Shown: one piece after another, positions 40,301-47,611 of the stretch | Position numbering within the stretch: position 1 is the first letter of the stretch | How the letters are laid out: the number at the start of each line of letters is the position of its first letter | Assembly: GCF_900156825.1 (NCBI RefSeq) | Contig: NZ_FTOV01000002.1 | Span: 62,001 to 126,000, forward strand | Reading direction: 5' to 3' | DNA from: Chryseobacterium gambrini | GTDB taxonomy: Bacteria > Bacteroidota > Bacteroidia > Flavobacteriales > Weeksellaceae | Length of the DNA: 64,000 nucleotides | Made by a program: the position numbers and the translations under genes | The notes under the pieces: generated by a model | Told to the model about the DNA's origin: nothing | What the model saw: only the letters and a program-made list of their open reading frames with translations | The model's database searches: none

Positions 40301-43300
40301 CTTCGCAAAGTAACTACACCATCCGGAGGAAGCTGGGAAGTGGAATATGAGAGAGTTGGGAATACGTACGATATGCCACAAAGCAAATATGTATTAAAAA
40401 CGGTTACTACCAATGATGGATTTACCGGAGATAATGCATTCAGCCCTGATGTTTCAAAAGTTACCATTCAGTATGCAAATCCTTATCACAGCAGAAGAGA
40501 ACGTACTTTCTACGGTTTTGAAAAAGTTACGGTTAATCAGATTGACACAAAACAGGGAGGAATTTCCTCAAATGTAATTTACAGAAAAACCATCCAGACT
40601 TTTAATAACTCGAATTACTATCTAAAAGGAAACTTACTGAATGAAAAACTTTTAGATGCTGGTGACAAGATTTGGACTGAGAAAAATAATACTTATGAGC
40701 TTAGAAAAATTCATAGTCCAAATACATTAAACACCCTATTAAATCTGGAAAAAGAATCTGAAAAGAATCATACGGATTATGCTTGCTTTGTTGCGCTTAA
40801 AAATACAGACTCTAAGTTTTATGAAGGACTAACAACGGCAACTAAATCTACCTCAAGCAGTATTACAGAATATGATGAATGGGGGAACGCCGTTAAAGTA
40901 ACAGACTTTGGTGATACGCAGATTGGAAATACAGAAATAGTATCTTCTGAAGTTACTTACGGAGAAGTTGCTCCAGGGAAATATGTCATTGCTCCTAAAA
41001 CAGTAAAAAATACAGCAACTGGTATTGTAAGAGAAAAAAGAGCAGTATACAATTCTTTAACAGGTGATTTGGAGAAAATGGTGATCAAAAATCAAGGTGC
41101 AGATTACTCCGTATATGATTTTGTATATGATGATTACGGAAACATTACTAAATCTACAGGTCCTGCAAACAGTGCAAACCAAAGATTCTTCCATCAGTAT
41201 ACCTATGATGATAATGTGAAGACTTATCCTGTAAAAGTTCAGGACGCATTTGGATACAGCAGCAAAACGCAGTACGATTTCCGTTTCGGCGTACCTACGC
41301 TTACGGAAGATATGAATTTGCAGCCGATGAAATATGTGTATGATGCAAAAGCAAGAACTACCGAAATTACAGGACCGTATGAAATGTTCAACAACATACC
41401 TTGGACAATAAAGTTTGAATACAACCCTATTACCGATGCACCGCTTAATGCAACCAATGCACAGTCTTACGCAGTAACCAAGCATTATGATCCAGAATAT
41501 CAAGGAACAAGCACCATCAATACCATTACCATTGCAGATGGTTTTGGTGAAGCCATTCAGGTGAAGAAAACAGGTGATATCTATAATGACGGGGTTAAAT
41601 ATATTGTTGCCGGAAAAGTAGAATCAGATGCTTTCGGAAGAGCGTTAAAAACATACTATCCTACAACAGAAAACGTAGGAAGTGGAAACACCTTGTACAA
41701 TGCTTCTGTGGACACTACTGAGCCAACAATTAATCAGTATGATGTGTTGGATAGAGTAGTGTATACAAAACTACCGGGAGAAAATTTATTCTCAACCATA
41801 GAATATGGCTTTGCTGATGATGTACAGGGAAGACAGATGTTTGCAACCACCTTTAAAGATGAACTGGGAAGCATTAAAAAGTCTTATACAGATATCAAAG
41901 GCAGAACAACTTCTGTCTGGGAAGTTTCGAACACCGGAGATATTAAAACAAAATTCACTCATGATGCAATCGGGCAGATCCTTAAGGTGGAAGATGTGGC
42001 AGGAAATATCACGACGTCACAATATGACGATTTAGGAAGAAGAATTTCATACAAGCATCCTGATAGTGGCATTACCACTTATAAGTATGATCCGGCAGGA
42101 AATATGAACTCAAAAACCAATGCTGCCAATGAAATTGTTAATTATAAGTATGATTATACAAGGCTGAAAGAAGTAAACTATCCTGTGTATCCTGAAAATA
42201 ATGTAAAATATTATTACGGGGCTGCAATGGATGCATCTGCCATGGATAATAACGCGGTGGGAAGACTTTGGTATCAGACAGATGCTACAGGAACGCAGTA
42301 TCTGAAATACGGAAGATTGGGCGAACTTATCTACCAACGCCGTTCTGTTGCCGTTCCGGATGCCGGAGTATATTGGTTTGGAACATCTTGGGAATATGAC
42401 ACATGGAACCGTGTGAAAAAGATCACCTATCCGGATGGAGAAGAAGTAAAATATACCTACAATAAGGCAGGTAATCTTTTCAAGATGAACTCTGTAAAAG
42501 ATGGTTTCAGCAGAGACATCATAAAGAATCTGGGATATGATAAATTTGAGCAGAGAGTTTATCTTCAGTATGGAAATGGTACGGAAACAACCTATGAATA
42601 CGAAACCAACCGCAGAAGATTGCTTAAGATGTATGCTAAAAACAGCAACAGATACTTTATGCAGAATACCTACCAGTATGATGTGGTATCGAATGTAATG
42701 CAGGTACACAATAACGCGCCTGTGGTACAGGGATTATTGGGAGGAGGAACCAACTATGCGTATGGATATGACGATCTGTACCGCCTTACGTCTTCATCAG
42801 GAAACTGGAGAGGAATAAACAGCGCAGGAGAAGAAGAAAGACATCGTTTCACCGTAGGGATGACGTATGATAATATGCACAACATCATGAGCAAAACCCA
42901 GAAACATGAGTGGGTAACCGGTCCTACTTCCAATAACTGGGCAGCTCTTGAACCGACTTCTTACCGTCTGAACTATAAATATCAGGATCCTTCGCATCCG
43001 CATGCGCCATCCAGAATTATAGACGAACCGAATCTTGTACCGAACGCTACATGCTGTAATCCGGACGATCCGGGAGTGAAATTCCAGGATTATCAATATG
43101 ATCCTAAAGGAAATCCTACGAAGATCTTACAGCAGACGTGTACCAATCAGGAAGAAAAAGCAGTGTATCTGTGGGATGAAGAAAACCGTTTACGATTTGT
43201 AGATACCAATCCTACAACACCGGAAGCAGATGGGGCGGCAATTTATACCTATGATGCAGGAGGAGAACGTATTATAAAAGATGTTCTGTTTAAAGGAAAA

Positions 43301-44773
43301 ATAGGAAAATACAATAGCAACCATATAGAAGTAAGTGGCGAAACCATTCATGAAGCATCAATCTATCCAAGCGGATTGATAACGCTTAATCTTACCTACG
43401 ATTTGCAGAATGGAATGTTGCAGGAGCCGCGCTACACCAAGCATTACTATGCAGGAAGCCAGAGAATACAGTCTAAAAACGGAAACAGCGGAAACGTAGG
43501 AGCATTTGATTGTGCATGGCTTATCATCCCGTTTGGAGGAACAACGCCTCCGATTAATCCTGTGAATGTTTCTAACCAGATCTTGCAGACGGCTACCCAA
43601 AGCAATCTGGTAATTATGCAGACCAATAACCTTACCCCGCCAATAAATTACGGGCAGAATGGAGGATATACCGGAAATTGCGTATCTTCGTATGCAAGTA
43701 ATGTGGAGGAAAAGGAAATCTATTGGTTCCATCCCGATCATTTGGGCAGCAGTTCTTTCATTACCGGATTAGATGGTGAAGTAACCCAGAATATGGAGTA
43801 TTTCCCAAGTGGAGAAATCTTTGTAGAAAACCATATGAACGATGGCTTAAACAGCCAATACAAGTTTAATGGTAAAGAACAGGATTCTGAAACAGGATAC
43901 TACTATTATGGCGCGAGATATTACAATCCGAGAGTTTCTCTTTGGTTGAATGTGGATCCGCTAGCGGACTACAATCCTTTCTATAATGATGAGCATTATA
44001 TAGACGGACAGCACAACGGCGGAGTTTACAACTCTGGAAACTTGAATCCCTATATTTATTGTTATCAGAGTCCTATCCGATATATTGATCCGAATGGAAA
44101 ACAAAGTGATGCAATAGACCAATGGGCAGTAAACGAAAGTCTATTCAATTTTAGTTTTGGTTGGATTGGAGATGCAAGAGCAGGAGCTTTAAATATAGCA
44201 AGTAGAATTGCTGGAAAAAATGTTCGTTTTCAAGGAGATGGTTTTATTGGATATAATAAAATTTCTAAAAATCAGTCAAATAGCCTTTTTGGTGATATGT
44301 TTGACGTGACAATTGGAATTTTAACAGCAAGATATGGTATTAGTAGTAATAGCATATTAGCAATTAGGTCAGGTACTGGAACATTAAGAGAGTTGAGAGC
44401 GGCAGTAAAATCAATTCAGGGATATAAAAAATATGCTAAATGCATAGAATTTACTACTGAATTTTATAACTCATTTGGAGGGACTGCTAAGCAGATTAAC
44501 ATGGGAAATGATGTTGGATTAAGTGTTTTATTAAATAAACAAGATGTAGGTCTTGCAACAAATGGTCTGCATCAATTTATTGAAAAAACAATAGAAGGGA
44601 AAGTATATATTTTTGATAACATGAATCCAGAAGGAGTTTTGAAAAATGATTATATTAAAGGACTAGGAGGATATAATAGAAAAACAGGACAAATATATTC
44701 TGGAGAACAAATTATGAAAAGTGCAAAGAAGATAATTCCTCCTAAACCTTTGGACCCAAGATTTACAAGTTAA
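34391..44773 (+). CDS. Giant SpvB/RHS polymorphic toxin with a candidate papain-fold C-terminal toxin
   Basis: 3460 residues. A signal-like hydrophobic start (about 13-32) leads to an SpvB-type region (about 430-600: FPIKLPAGRGGMQPSLSVNY ... GWLGLGWDLSIPSISIDTRW) and FG-GAP/VCBS calcium-type repeats (DIDGDNLPDR, DFNNDGLIDF, DYNGDGFPDD, DINGDGLPDK, DINGDGIVDN, DMNGDGYPDF) spread over about 815-1950. A TcdB-middle-like segment, RHS/YD repeats (about 2235-2970) and an RHS core (YYYGARYYNPRVSLWLNVDP at about 3171) follow. After PIRYIDPNGK the sequence changes to a unique domain of about 225 residues with C3351 (AKCIEF), H3394 (GLHQF) and D3409 (IFDNMN), spaced as in papain-like toxin domains. The RHS shell probably encloses the toxin. 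Target and enzyme activity are unproven. Confidence 0.85.
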   Translation: MRNSILSRLRENPKIVKVLVFLTSWTQLHAYANTAYLNKPKETLPGADFHYSTIVQNNSSFLKNNEKSSAIDTALRNNISYSNEKNIDSENIYSPSGNGNKTLIKGQKTIINQPVSGFYISDIKEGIIGKDSEHPIDQIYDNIFNVTVNEKIRSDKQYSLEYDLYGLKDYKQVSKVINDELAVGGQNVEKTTVWAHQTEPVKATSVKEGKNIIIFTIPNSSDYSYKIRNLRIVASDKKSAPAEFANSYVGQTNYKYINSQNQEEELSLNSATLKIEGNSVKNTAVYSITALRDIDMPALTPEMVNVTADHFGYRFLPHGENFSAAAKVSIGYDKSKIPTGYTEQDIKTFYFDLTQKKWIPLEKAERDSLQKGSNIIVSKTTHFTDMVNGIIKVPESPETGSYAPNSIKDIKAANPTEGIVSIAPPAANNMGTVNTSFPIKLPAGRGGMQPSLSVNYSSEGGNGWLGLGWDLSIPSISIDTRWGVPTYDQTFETEIYTLGGEQLTFKVGDSYVLPNRNEGFEKNRSANLEPDNTKRFYPRIEGGYSKIIRHGNSPKEYWWEVISKDGTRSIFGNDGTANNPQQYYLKDSQENIGHWALYKTIDTNGNYVEYTYDKSIYGGNPGNGGQELHISEINYTLHNVQNPPKNYKVTFNTVSGREDVQINGRLGFLQIESKRLSSIEVKYGSEKIRSYGFTYRNDDSSFKKSLLESITEKDASDAIFYTNKMEYDKAPATLFGSPQPWIAPDNASFSGLTTALQGGYSLLNGSYSYSLGSHFRIGVGAYNPFDFVPLSDTSALSFNKGTFGAHFGFDKGFGETKITSLDIDGDNLPDRIYEQNDEIYYSKNLSAAVGGTSGFGLKVKIASLANIGKTTTNTWNVGVDGNFGSADIGFDYSNSTSVTKSYFMDFNNDGLIDFVKDGKVFFNRIVGGIPVFDEISTGTPYPIDIASGVQNSASLFDNEDEQEKKMMLKQNPLHDIVRVWVAPKTGTITVKNNFKLLASQYPNPYYDPSQPISTSNQQYLSCPYGEDCSKVDGVAVSFQYKNNDPIVQNINPGDYSLHSFADQNIAINKGERLYFRITSKYDGLQDQVSWNPEINYTTQNTPTVDSDNRNLSLYKSEEDFVNSNTNTFIAGKDGTLNIFLNKNIQLSDNAKIVYSINDIPNTFNISYDSVYNNSNIASLSINGNDKISIKVYTDTQIDWTNFRVTPEFTEVGSNKKAYLQTEYSMYNDRGGIETYTITSGDIGKSIYAKVSNFPTTGFNYEGAVTSSLKFVNQLLSKTIVTRKLVNNVYVNNTNYSSAYVIKSGDVGKTVYIENTINAKKDFANSLPVLTTSVYNYTGNYIDTPGTSTVQSLIYKTGSIFVGASNNNLLTLNVTLLSPDPNNIATAELNVYDNQGNLVYNLFADSSQTIFPSIPITQGIYTYELTVTNGGRGRITINNVGVSQLITTVAPVSHKSLFAPENISVVLASNQYDTRFGLLYRGWGGFIVNGNNYTKDNIVEAYDLLKNYANSGTVSEMKIDETKLALSQTYSQDPGTNPTINNPVDNNGNLDLSQLDNNSASLSNSGNYFFFLQSDINNEDKGRLTGTDQFIYLSKTILNSSRVGVHNIDENFKNQSLSIALGSKLNAPELKFKNQSVSGRGGLSFSGFNASASKSLFNENKAIRSLIDYNGDGFPDDFSRTKVQITNKLGYLSSDVRNSGSQTISKADVIGVSAGYSFKHADSKVTAWGIIPVPTFILLVVPVDKVIEGAKTVSLSGQIDVKNDQWSKQSFVDINGDGLPDKFTGGDFQQNSDGAFELNVGNLLVNNSSSWGTDETSTNKDQNIGGGIGFSLFKGSFEGGINTSTSTSKAQKELMDINGDGIVDNINYTDNGVLINFNKGNGFSGGTTASVNSIQSNIQSLNLGASIAYTGLILLTGVKITIGGGNSLGESSSKVKSTFKDMNGDGYPDFVTSDDTNSVTVRLNQIGTTNLLRKVTTPSGGSWEVEYERVGNTYDMPQSKYVLKTVTTNDGFTGDNAFSPDVSKVTIQYANPYHSRRERTFYGFEKVTVNQIDTKQGGISSNVIYRKTIQTFNNSNYYLKGNLLNEKLLDAGDKIWTEKNNTYELRKIHSPNTLNTLLNLEKESEKNHTDYACFVALKNTDSKFYEGLTTATKSTSSSITEYDEWGNAVKVTDFGDTQIGNTEIVSSEVTYGEVAPGKYVIAPKTVKNTATGIVREKRAVYNSLTGDLEKMVIKNQGADYSVYDFVYDDYGNITKSTGPANSANQRFFHQYTYDDNVKTYPVKVQDAFGYSSKTQYDFRFGVPTLTEDMNLQPMKYVYDAKARTTEITGPYEMFNNIPWTIKFEYNPITDAPLNATNAQSYAVTKHYDPEYQGTSTINTITIADGFGEAIQVKKTGDIYNDGVKYIVAGKVESDAFGRALKTYYPTTENVGSGNTLYNASVDTTEPTINQYDVLDRVVYTKLPGENLFSTIEYGFADDVQGRQMFATTFKDELGSIKKSYTDIKGRTTSVWEVSNTGDIKTKFTHDAIGQILKVEDVAGNITTSQYDDLGRRISYKHPDSGITTYKYDPAGNMNSKTNAANEIVNYKYDYTRLKEVNYPVYPENNVKYYYGAAMDASAMDNNAVGRLWYQTDATGTQYLKYGRLGELIYQRRSVAVPDAGVYWFGTSWEYDTWNRVKKITYPDGEEVKYTYNKAGNLFKMNSVKDGFSRDIIKNLGYDKFEQRVYLQYGNGTETTYEYETNRRRLLKMYAKNSNRYFMQNTYQYDVVSNVMQVHNNAPVVQGLLGGGTNYAYGYDDLYRLTSSSGNWRGINSAGEEERHRFTVGMTYDNMHNIMSKTQKHEWVTGPTSNNWAALEPTSYRLNYKYQDPSHPHAPSRIIDEPNLVPNATCCNPDDPGVKFQDYQYDPKGNPTKILQQTCTNQEEKAVYLWDEENRLRFVDTNPTTPEADGAAIYTYDAGGERIIKDVLFKGKIGKYNSNHIEVSGETIHEASIYPSGLITLNLTYDLQNGMLQEPRYTKHYYAGSQRIQSKNGNSGNVGAFDCAWLIIPFGGTTPPINPVNVSNQILQTATQSNLVIMQTNNLTPPINYGQNGGYTGNCVSSYASNVEEKEIYWFHPDHLGSSSFITGLDGEVTQNMEYFPSGEIFVENHMNDGLNSQYKFNGKEQDSETGYYYYGARYYNPRVSLWLNVDPLADYNPFYNDEHYIDGQHNGGVYNSGNLNPYIYCYQSPIRYIDPNGKQSDAIDQWAVNESLFNFSFGWIGDARAGALNIASRIAGKNVRFQGDGFIGYNKISKNQSNSLFGDMFDVTIGILTARYGISSNSILAIRSGTGTLRELRAAVKSIQGYKKYAKCIEFTTEFYNSFGGTAKQINMGNDVGLSVLLNKQDVGLATNGLHQFIEKTIEGKVYIFDNMNPEGVLKNDYIKGLGGYNRKTGQIYSGEQIMKSAKKIIPPKPLDPRFTS

Positions 44774-44775
44774 AA

Positions 44776-45141
44776 ATGGAAAGTTTAGAATTTATTTTTT
44801 ATATAATCAAAAGAAGGAGTTTATTCTTTCTTGAAAATAGTAATGATTACTTTAGATATATTGATGGCTATATTTCAGGAAGTAAAAATGATCAATTATA
44901 TGATTTTTTTAAAACATTTGAGGTATACTTGATTGAGCATAATAAATTAATAGGCTTTGAGAACAAACCGTTACATTTAGTTTTAAATTTTTTAACAATC
45001 TATAATTATGAAACACTAAATTTTTTAAATAGAGAATTAATTAATTTTTTAAGAGATGAAAAAACTCATAAACTCGAAATAATAAAAAAATATTCTGAGA
45101 AATATGATTTAACTACTTTAATCGAAAATTATCAAGATTAA
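44776..45141 (+). CDS. Probable immunity protein for the RHS toxin
   Basis: 121 residues, all helical, with no signal peptide (MESLEFIFYIIKRRSLFFLE ... KYSEKYDLTTLIENYQD). It starts 2 bases after the toxin stop codon, the position expected for the cognate immunity gene of a polymorphic toxin. I do not recognise a named immunity family. It should neutralise the C-terminal toxin domain in the cytoplasm. Its base composition is as AT-rich as the toxin tail and unlike the RHS core, consistent with the two moving together. Confidence 0.7.
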   Translation: MESLEFIFYIIKRRSLFFLENSNDYFRYIDGYISGSKNDQLYDFFKTFEVYLIEHNKLIGFENKPLHLVLNFLTIYNYETLNFLNRELINFLRDEKTHKLEIIKKYSEKYDLTTLIENYQD

Positions 45142-45180
45142 GAATTTTCTTAAAGGTATGGATATCCCGATAGAGCCGAT

Positions 45181-45290
45181 CCCCGATAGCAAGGATTTAT
45201 ACTCCGTGCCTGTAATAGAACCAAAACTTTGCAATCTGCAAAGTTTTGGTTTTTAAGAGGGCTTTCACAAAAAATGCAATTATAGAATCG
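45181..45290 (+). repeat. Cassette-boundary repeat, copy 1 (left part degenerate)
   Basis: Three parts in fixed order. (a) A degenerate core, CCCCGATAGCAAGGATTTAT followed by ACTCCGTGCCTGTAATAG. (b) A perfect hairpin, ACCAAAACTTTGCA / ATC / TGCAAAGTTTTGGT (45220-45250), followed by TTTTT, which works as a terminator. (c) A tail, AAGAGGGCTTTCACAAAAAA then TGCAATTATAG. It sits just after the immunity gene. Other copies are at 45705, 46774, 47373 and 47966, plus an inverted core at 46033. Confidence 0.9.
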
Positions 45291-45357
45291 TTAAAATGTA
45301 ACTGATGTAGGAGTTTATTATTGGAATAAATATTCACTACCAGCAAAAAATAATATT

Positions 45358-45702
45358 ATGACAAATGAATATTTTATCAAATTATATGAACCTTTAAATG
45401 AAGATGATTGGTATATAATTCAAACTAATAGGGGGTTTTACAGTATTAGGATAGGAGGAGTTAATGTTGAAAGAAAAATAAACATACATAGATATAAAAT
45501 ATTTTATGAAGATATTGAAGCGAAAATTAAACTAGCAGTTACTGATGGCGAATGGTCATATATAATTCTGTCAAATGGAAAGGTTCTTTGTTTTGGATCT
45601 AACTATGTTGATGAGGAGGGAATAAGTTTTGGTGCTGAGATTAGGAATTTGGAAGATTTCGATGACTCATTTTTCGCTGAGGATTTTTTTAATAGTATGT
45701 GA
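45358..45702 (+). CDS. Small immunity-like protein
   Basis: 114 residues with no signal peptide. The protein is beta-rich (DDWYIIQTNRGFYSIRIGGV, then WSYIILSNGKVLCFGSN) with an acidic C-terminus (FDDSFFAEDFFNSM), as is common in immunity proteins that block a basic toxin site. It lies between two copies of the cassette repeat and has no toxin gene beside it, so I read it as an orphan immunity gene left from an earlier toxin tail. The family is unrecognised. Confidence 0.6.
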   Translation: MTNEYFIKLYEPLNEDDWYIIQTNRGFYSIRIGGVNVERKINIHRYKIFYEDIEAKIKLAVTDGEWSYIILSNGKVLCFGSNYVDEEGISFGAEIRNLEDFDDSFFAEDFFNSM

Positions 45703-45704
45703 GA

Positions 45705-45812
45705 CCCCATAGCGCGGATTTGTAATCCGTGCCTGTAATAACAACCAAAACTTTGTAATCTGCAAAGTTTTGGTTGTTAAGAGGGCTTTCAAAAAAATGC
45801 AATTATAGGATC
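45705..45812 (+). repeat. Cassette-boundary repeat, copy 2
   Basis: CCCCATAGCGCGGATTTGTA followed by ATCCGTGCCTGTAATA, then a hairpin of AACAACCAAAACTTTG (45740-45755) with CAAAGTTTTGGTTGTT (45763-45778), then the AAGAGGGCTTTC tail. Compared with copy 1 the stem is extended by paired changes on both arms (ACAACC with GGTTGT), which suggests the hairpin itself is maintained. It starts 2 bases after the stop of the preceding gene. Confidence 0.9.
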
Positions 45813-46019
45813 TCTAAAATATTATCAGACATAAAAAGACTTACTATTTTTACATAGTTATTACATTAACTTTTAGAGCAGATGTAAATATAGGATGAGC
45901 AGAATAATGAGTGGTTACAAGAAATATACGTCAAAGAATAAATAGGGACAATACCATAAAATTATTATTTTAGCTTTGTAAGATTAGATAATACATTGAT
46001 ATTAAAATAGTTTTTATGA

Positions 46020-46328
46020 GATAGATGTAAGTCACGGATTACAAATCCGCGACATCCGATTAAACAAAAGATTCTTGGGCTTATTGAGAATGACAAACTG
46101 AAAAAGATTTTTTCTGAACTTCACAGAGAAAATGCAAAAATAGGTAATGGAGGAACTGCAGCTGCCGTTTTAGCCGAAGGAATTGGAGGAACGCATTGGA
46201 AAAAAGCACACGATTATGTACAAGGACTAAAAAATGTTATAATGAAAGGCGATCTAGATGAAGATGATTTGAAAGGAGCACATTATTTGCTCAATGAATT
46301 GAAAAATGCCATTAAAAATGCTAAATAA
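46020..46328 (+). pseudogene. Orphan toxin C-terminal fragment without a start
   Basis: An open frame directly after a TGA (46017-46019) and without a usable ATG encodes 102 residues: PIKQKILGLIENDKLKKIFS, then ELHRENAKIGNGGTAAAVLA and EGIGGTHWKKAHDYVQGLKN, then LDEDDLKGAHYLLNELKNAI, ending at TAA 46326-46328. This matches a C-terminal tail I know from Bacteroidota RHS-type toxins (END-K-LKKIFSEL-R-NAKIGNGGTA). The RHS body is missing, so the fragment is a displaced toxin tip. Its immunity gene follows 5 bases later. The inverted repeat core (46033-46051) lies inside the frame. Confidence 0.75.
46033..46051 (-). repeat. Inverted copy of the cassette-repeat core
   Basis: CACGGATTACAAATCCGCG is the exact reverse complement of the CGCGGATTTGTAATCCGTG core found at the other sites, followed by ACATCCGAT. 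The same CGACATCCGAT also follows the core at 47413-47425. Only the core is present, with no hairpin or tail, so this end of the element is separable. Confidence 0.85.
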
Positions 46329-46333
46329 AAAAA

Positions 46334-46795
46334 ATGGAAAAAGAATTAATTTTAAATTTATTTAACAGAATTCCGGATTTTAAAACAAAATTCGATTTAG
46401 ATGATGATGATCCATTATTTATTGTTTTTGGAGGTTTAGGAACATATATCGAAGAGCTTCATAATTCAAAATATAAAATTGTTAAGTATAACATTAAGTC
46501 TGCAACTATTAAAAATGATCAAGACATATTAAATATAATTTTTAATTATTTAAGTGAGATTTTTAATAATGATGATCAAGAGATTCATAACCTTATAAAT
46601 GTATCCGTTTGGGAAGTAATACCAACTTTGAAACATGGATATGTTATTGCCAAAGATTTCATGTCTGATTTGATGTATAGTGAATTTTTAAAAAATTATC
46701 CATACGAAAATCATAAAAATGATTGGGATAATGAGAATTATTATTCTGAGGAAGAATTACGAAGAATATTTGAACCCGATAGCGCGGATTTGTAA
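46334..46795 (+). CDS. Immunity-like protein paired with the toxin fragment
   Basis: 153 residues, acidic (DLDDDDPLFIVFGGLGTYIE ... WDNENYYSEEELRRIFEPDS), with no signal peptide. It follows the orphan toxin tail by 5 bases, which makes it the likely cognate immunity gene. Its last residues (EPDSADL) and stop codon are encoded by the cassette repeat (CCCGATAGCGCGGATTTGTAA), so the natural C-terminus may have been trimmed when the repeat arrived. No enzymatic motif is visible. Confidence 0.65.
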   Translation: MEKELILNLFNRIPDFKTKFDLDDDDPLFIVFGGLGTYIEELHNSKYKIVKYNIKSATIKNDQDILNIIFNYLSEIFNNDDQEIHNLINVSVWEVIPTLKHGYVIAKDFMSDLMYSEFLKNYPYENHKNDWDNENYYSEEELRRIFEPDSADL

Positions 46796-46875
46796 TCCGT
46801 GCCTGTAATAGCAACCAAAACTTTACAATCTGCAAAGTTTTGGTTTTTAAGAGGGTTTTCACAAAAAATGCAATC
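46774..46875 (+). repeat. Cassette-boundary repeat, copy 4
   Basis: CCCGATAGCGCGGATTTGTA, then ATCCGTGCCTGTAATAG, then hairpin arms AACCAAAACTTT and AAAGTTTTGGTT (46813-46845) with a loop one base-pair weaker than copy 1 (ACAATCTGC), then AAGAGGGTTTTCACAAAAAA and TGCAAT. The left end lies inside the preceding coding frame. Confidence 0.9.
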
Positions 46876-46966
46876 AGATCAAGAATTAGATGATTATTTG
46901 GAATCGAGGGACGGAAGAGGAATAAGCAGATGGTTTAGTAATGGAAAACTAGAAGTTTCGGTTTAG
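46868..46966 (+). pseudogene. 32-residue fragment, probable remnant of a toxin or immunity gene
   Basis: ATG 46868 to TAG 46964-46966 reads MQSDQELDDYLESRDGRGIS then RWFSNGKLEVSV. The start codon is part of the repeat tail (CAAAAAATGCAAT), so initiation may be accidental. Protein-like composition up to the stop suggests the 3' end of a decayed gene joined to the repeat. No family is recognised. Confidence 0.4.
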
Positions 46967-46976
46967 ATAACGGAAT

Positions 46977-47381
46977 ATGAGACAGATGAAAGCAAAAAAT
47001 AAGTTTAAATTCCTATTCTTGTTCTTATTCTTATTGGAATGTAAAGAAAAGAGGGAACCGATTCCAATCGATGAAATAAAAGTTTATATATCACCAAAGT
47101 ATGAAATAAGATTGGATAGATATGAAGGTTTTTTAGATTTTTCATATGATTGTGATGTATTAAAAGAAAAGAAGAAGTTTTCAGAAAGCTATAAGAAGAT
47201 GATATATATTCTTAACAAAAAAAAATGGAAATATGATTTTATAAGTGTTGAACATATTCAAGGTTGTACACAACTGAATCAAGACTTAAAAAAAGATTTT
47301 ATAGAATTAAACAAAAGAATTTATAATAATAAAGTAAAATTTAATTATGAAGATGGTGTATTATTTATAATACCCCAATAG
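46977..47381 (+). CDS. Small lipoprotein, probable immunity protein
   Basis: 134 residues from 46977, or 131 from the ATG at 46986. The second start gives a better signal (MKAKNKFKFLFLFLFLLEC) with a lipobox-like LLEC and lipidated Cys. The mature part is basic and beta-rich (YISPKYEIRLDRYEGFLDFS, EHIQGCTQLNQDLKKDFIEL). A lipoprotein immunity protein would act in the periplasm against a toxin entering there. The stop (TAG) lies inside repeat copy 5 (CCCAATAGCGCGG). The family is unknown and no partner toxin is intact. Confidence 0.55.
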   Translation: MRQMKAKNKFKFLFLFLFLLECKEKREPIPIDEIKVYISPKYEIRLDRYEGFLDFSYDCDVLKEKKKFSESYKKMIYILNKKKWKYDFISVEHIQGCTQLNQDLKKDFIELNKRIYNNKVKFNYEDGVLFIIPQ

Positions 47382-47424
47382 CGCGGATTTGTAATCTGTG
47401 TATGCAATAGAACCGCGACATCCG
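47373..47424 (+). repeat. Cassette-boundary repeat, copy 5 (core plus CGACATCC)
   Basis: CCCCAATAGCGCGGATTTGT then AATCTGTGTATGCAATAGAA, with two changes in the right half of the core, followed by CCGCGACATCCGAT. No hairpin follows. The CGACATCCGAT tag is shared with the inverted core at 46033-46061, which suggests recombination between elements. Confidence 0.85.
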
Positions 47425-47447
47425 ATGAAAAAAGTGTTATGTAAGTC

Positions 47448-47575
47448 CCTTATAGAACTCTAACTACAGGTTTTAATTTAGTTACCAGATATGATGTAGG
47501 AGTTTCAAGAACATATACTATTTATATAAAAAACAATTTAATGATGCTCCATCATCGATTGGTAAATGGCTTTAG
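47448..47575 (+). pseudogene. Decayed toxin-tail fragment with a frameshift
   Basis: In one frame PYRTLTTGFNLVTRYDVGVS then RTYTIYIK reads as protein. One base shift in the run of six A's at 47528-47533 moves to a frame that continues QFNDAPSSIGKWL and stops at TAG 47573-47575. No start codon fits. I read it as the end of an old secreted-toxin C-terminal region, sited as expected just before an immunity-like gene at 47612. Confidence 0.5.
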
Positions 47576-47611
47576 AAAAATATTAAATCTCCTCTTCAAT
47601 TTAATTAAATT

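Noticed and set aside
41057..42709. Long minus-strand open frames (41057-41503 and 42110-42709) inside the RHS gene
   Set aside because: They are antisense to well-conserved RHS repeats, are Ile/Cys/Arg-rich with no domain pattern, and have no initiation context. They arise from the codon structure of the plus-strand gene.
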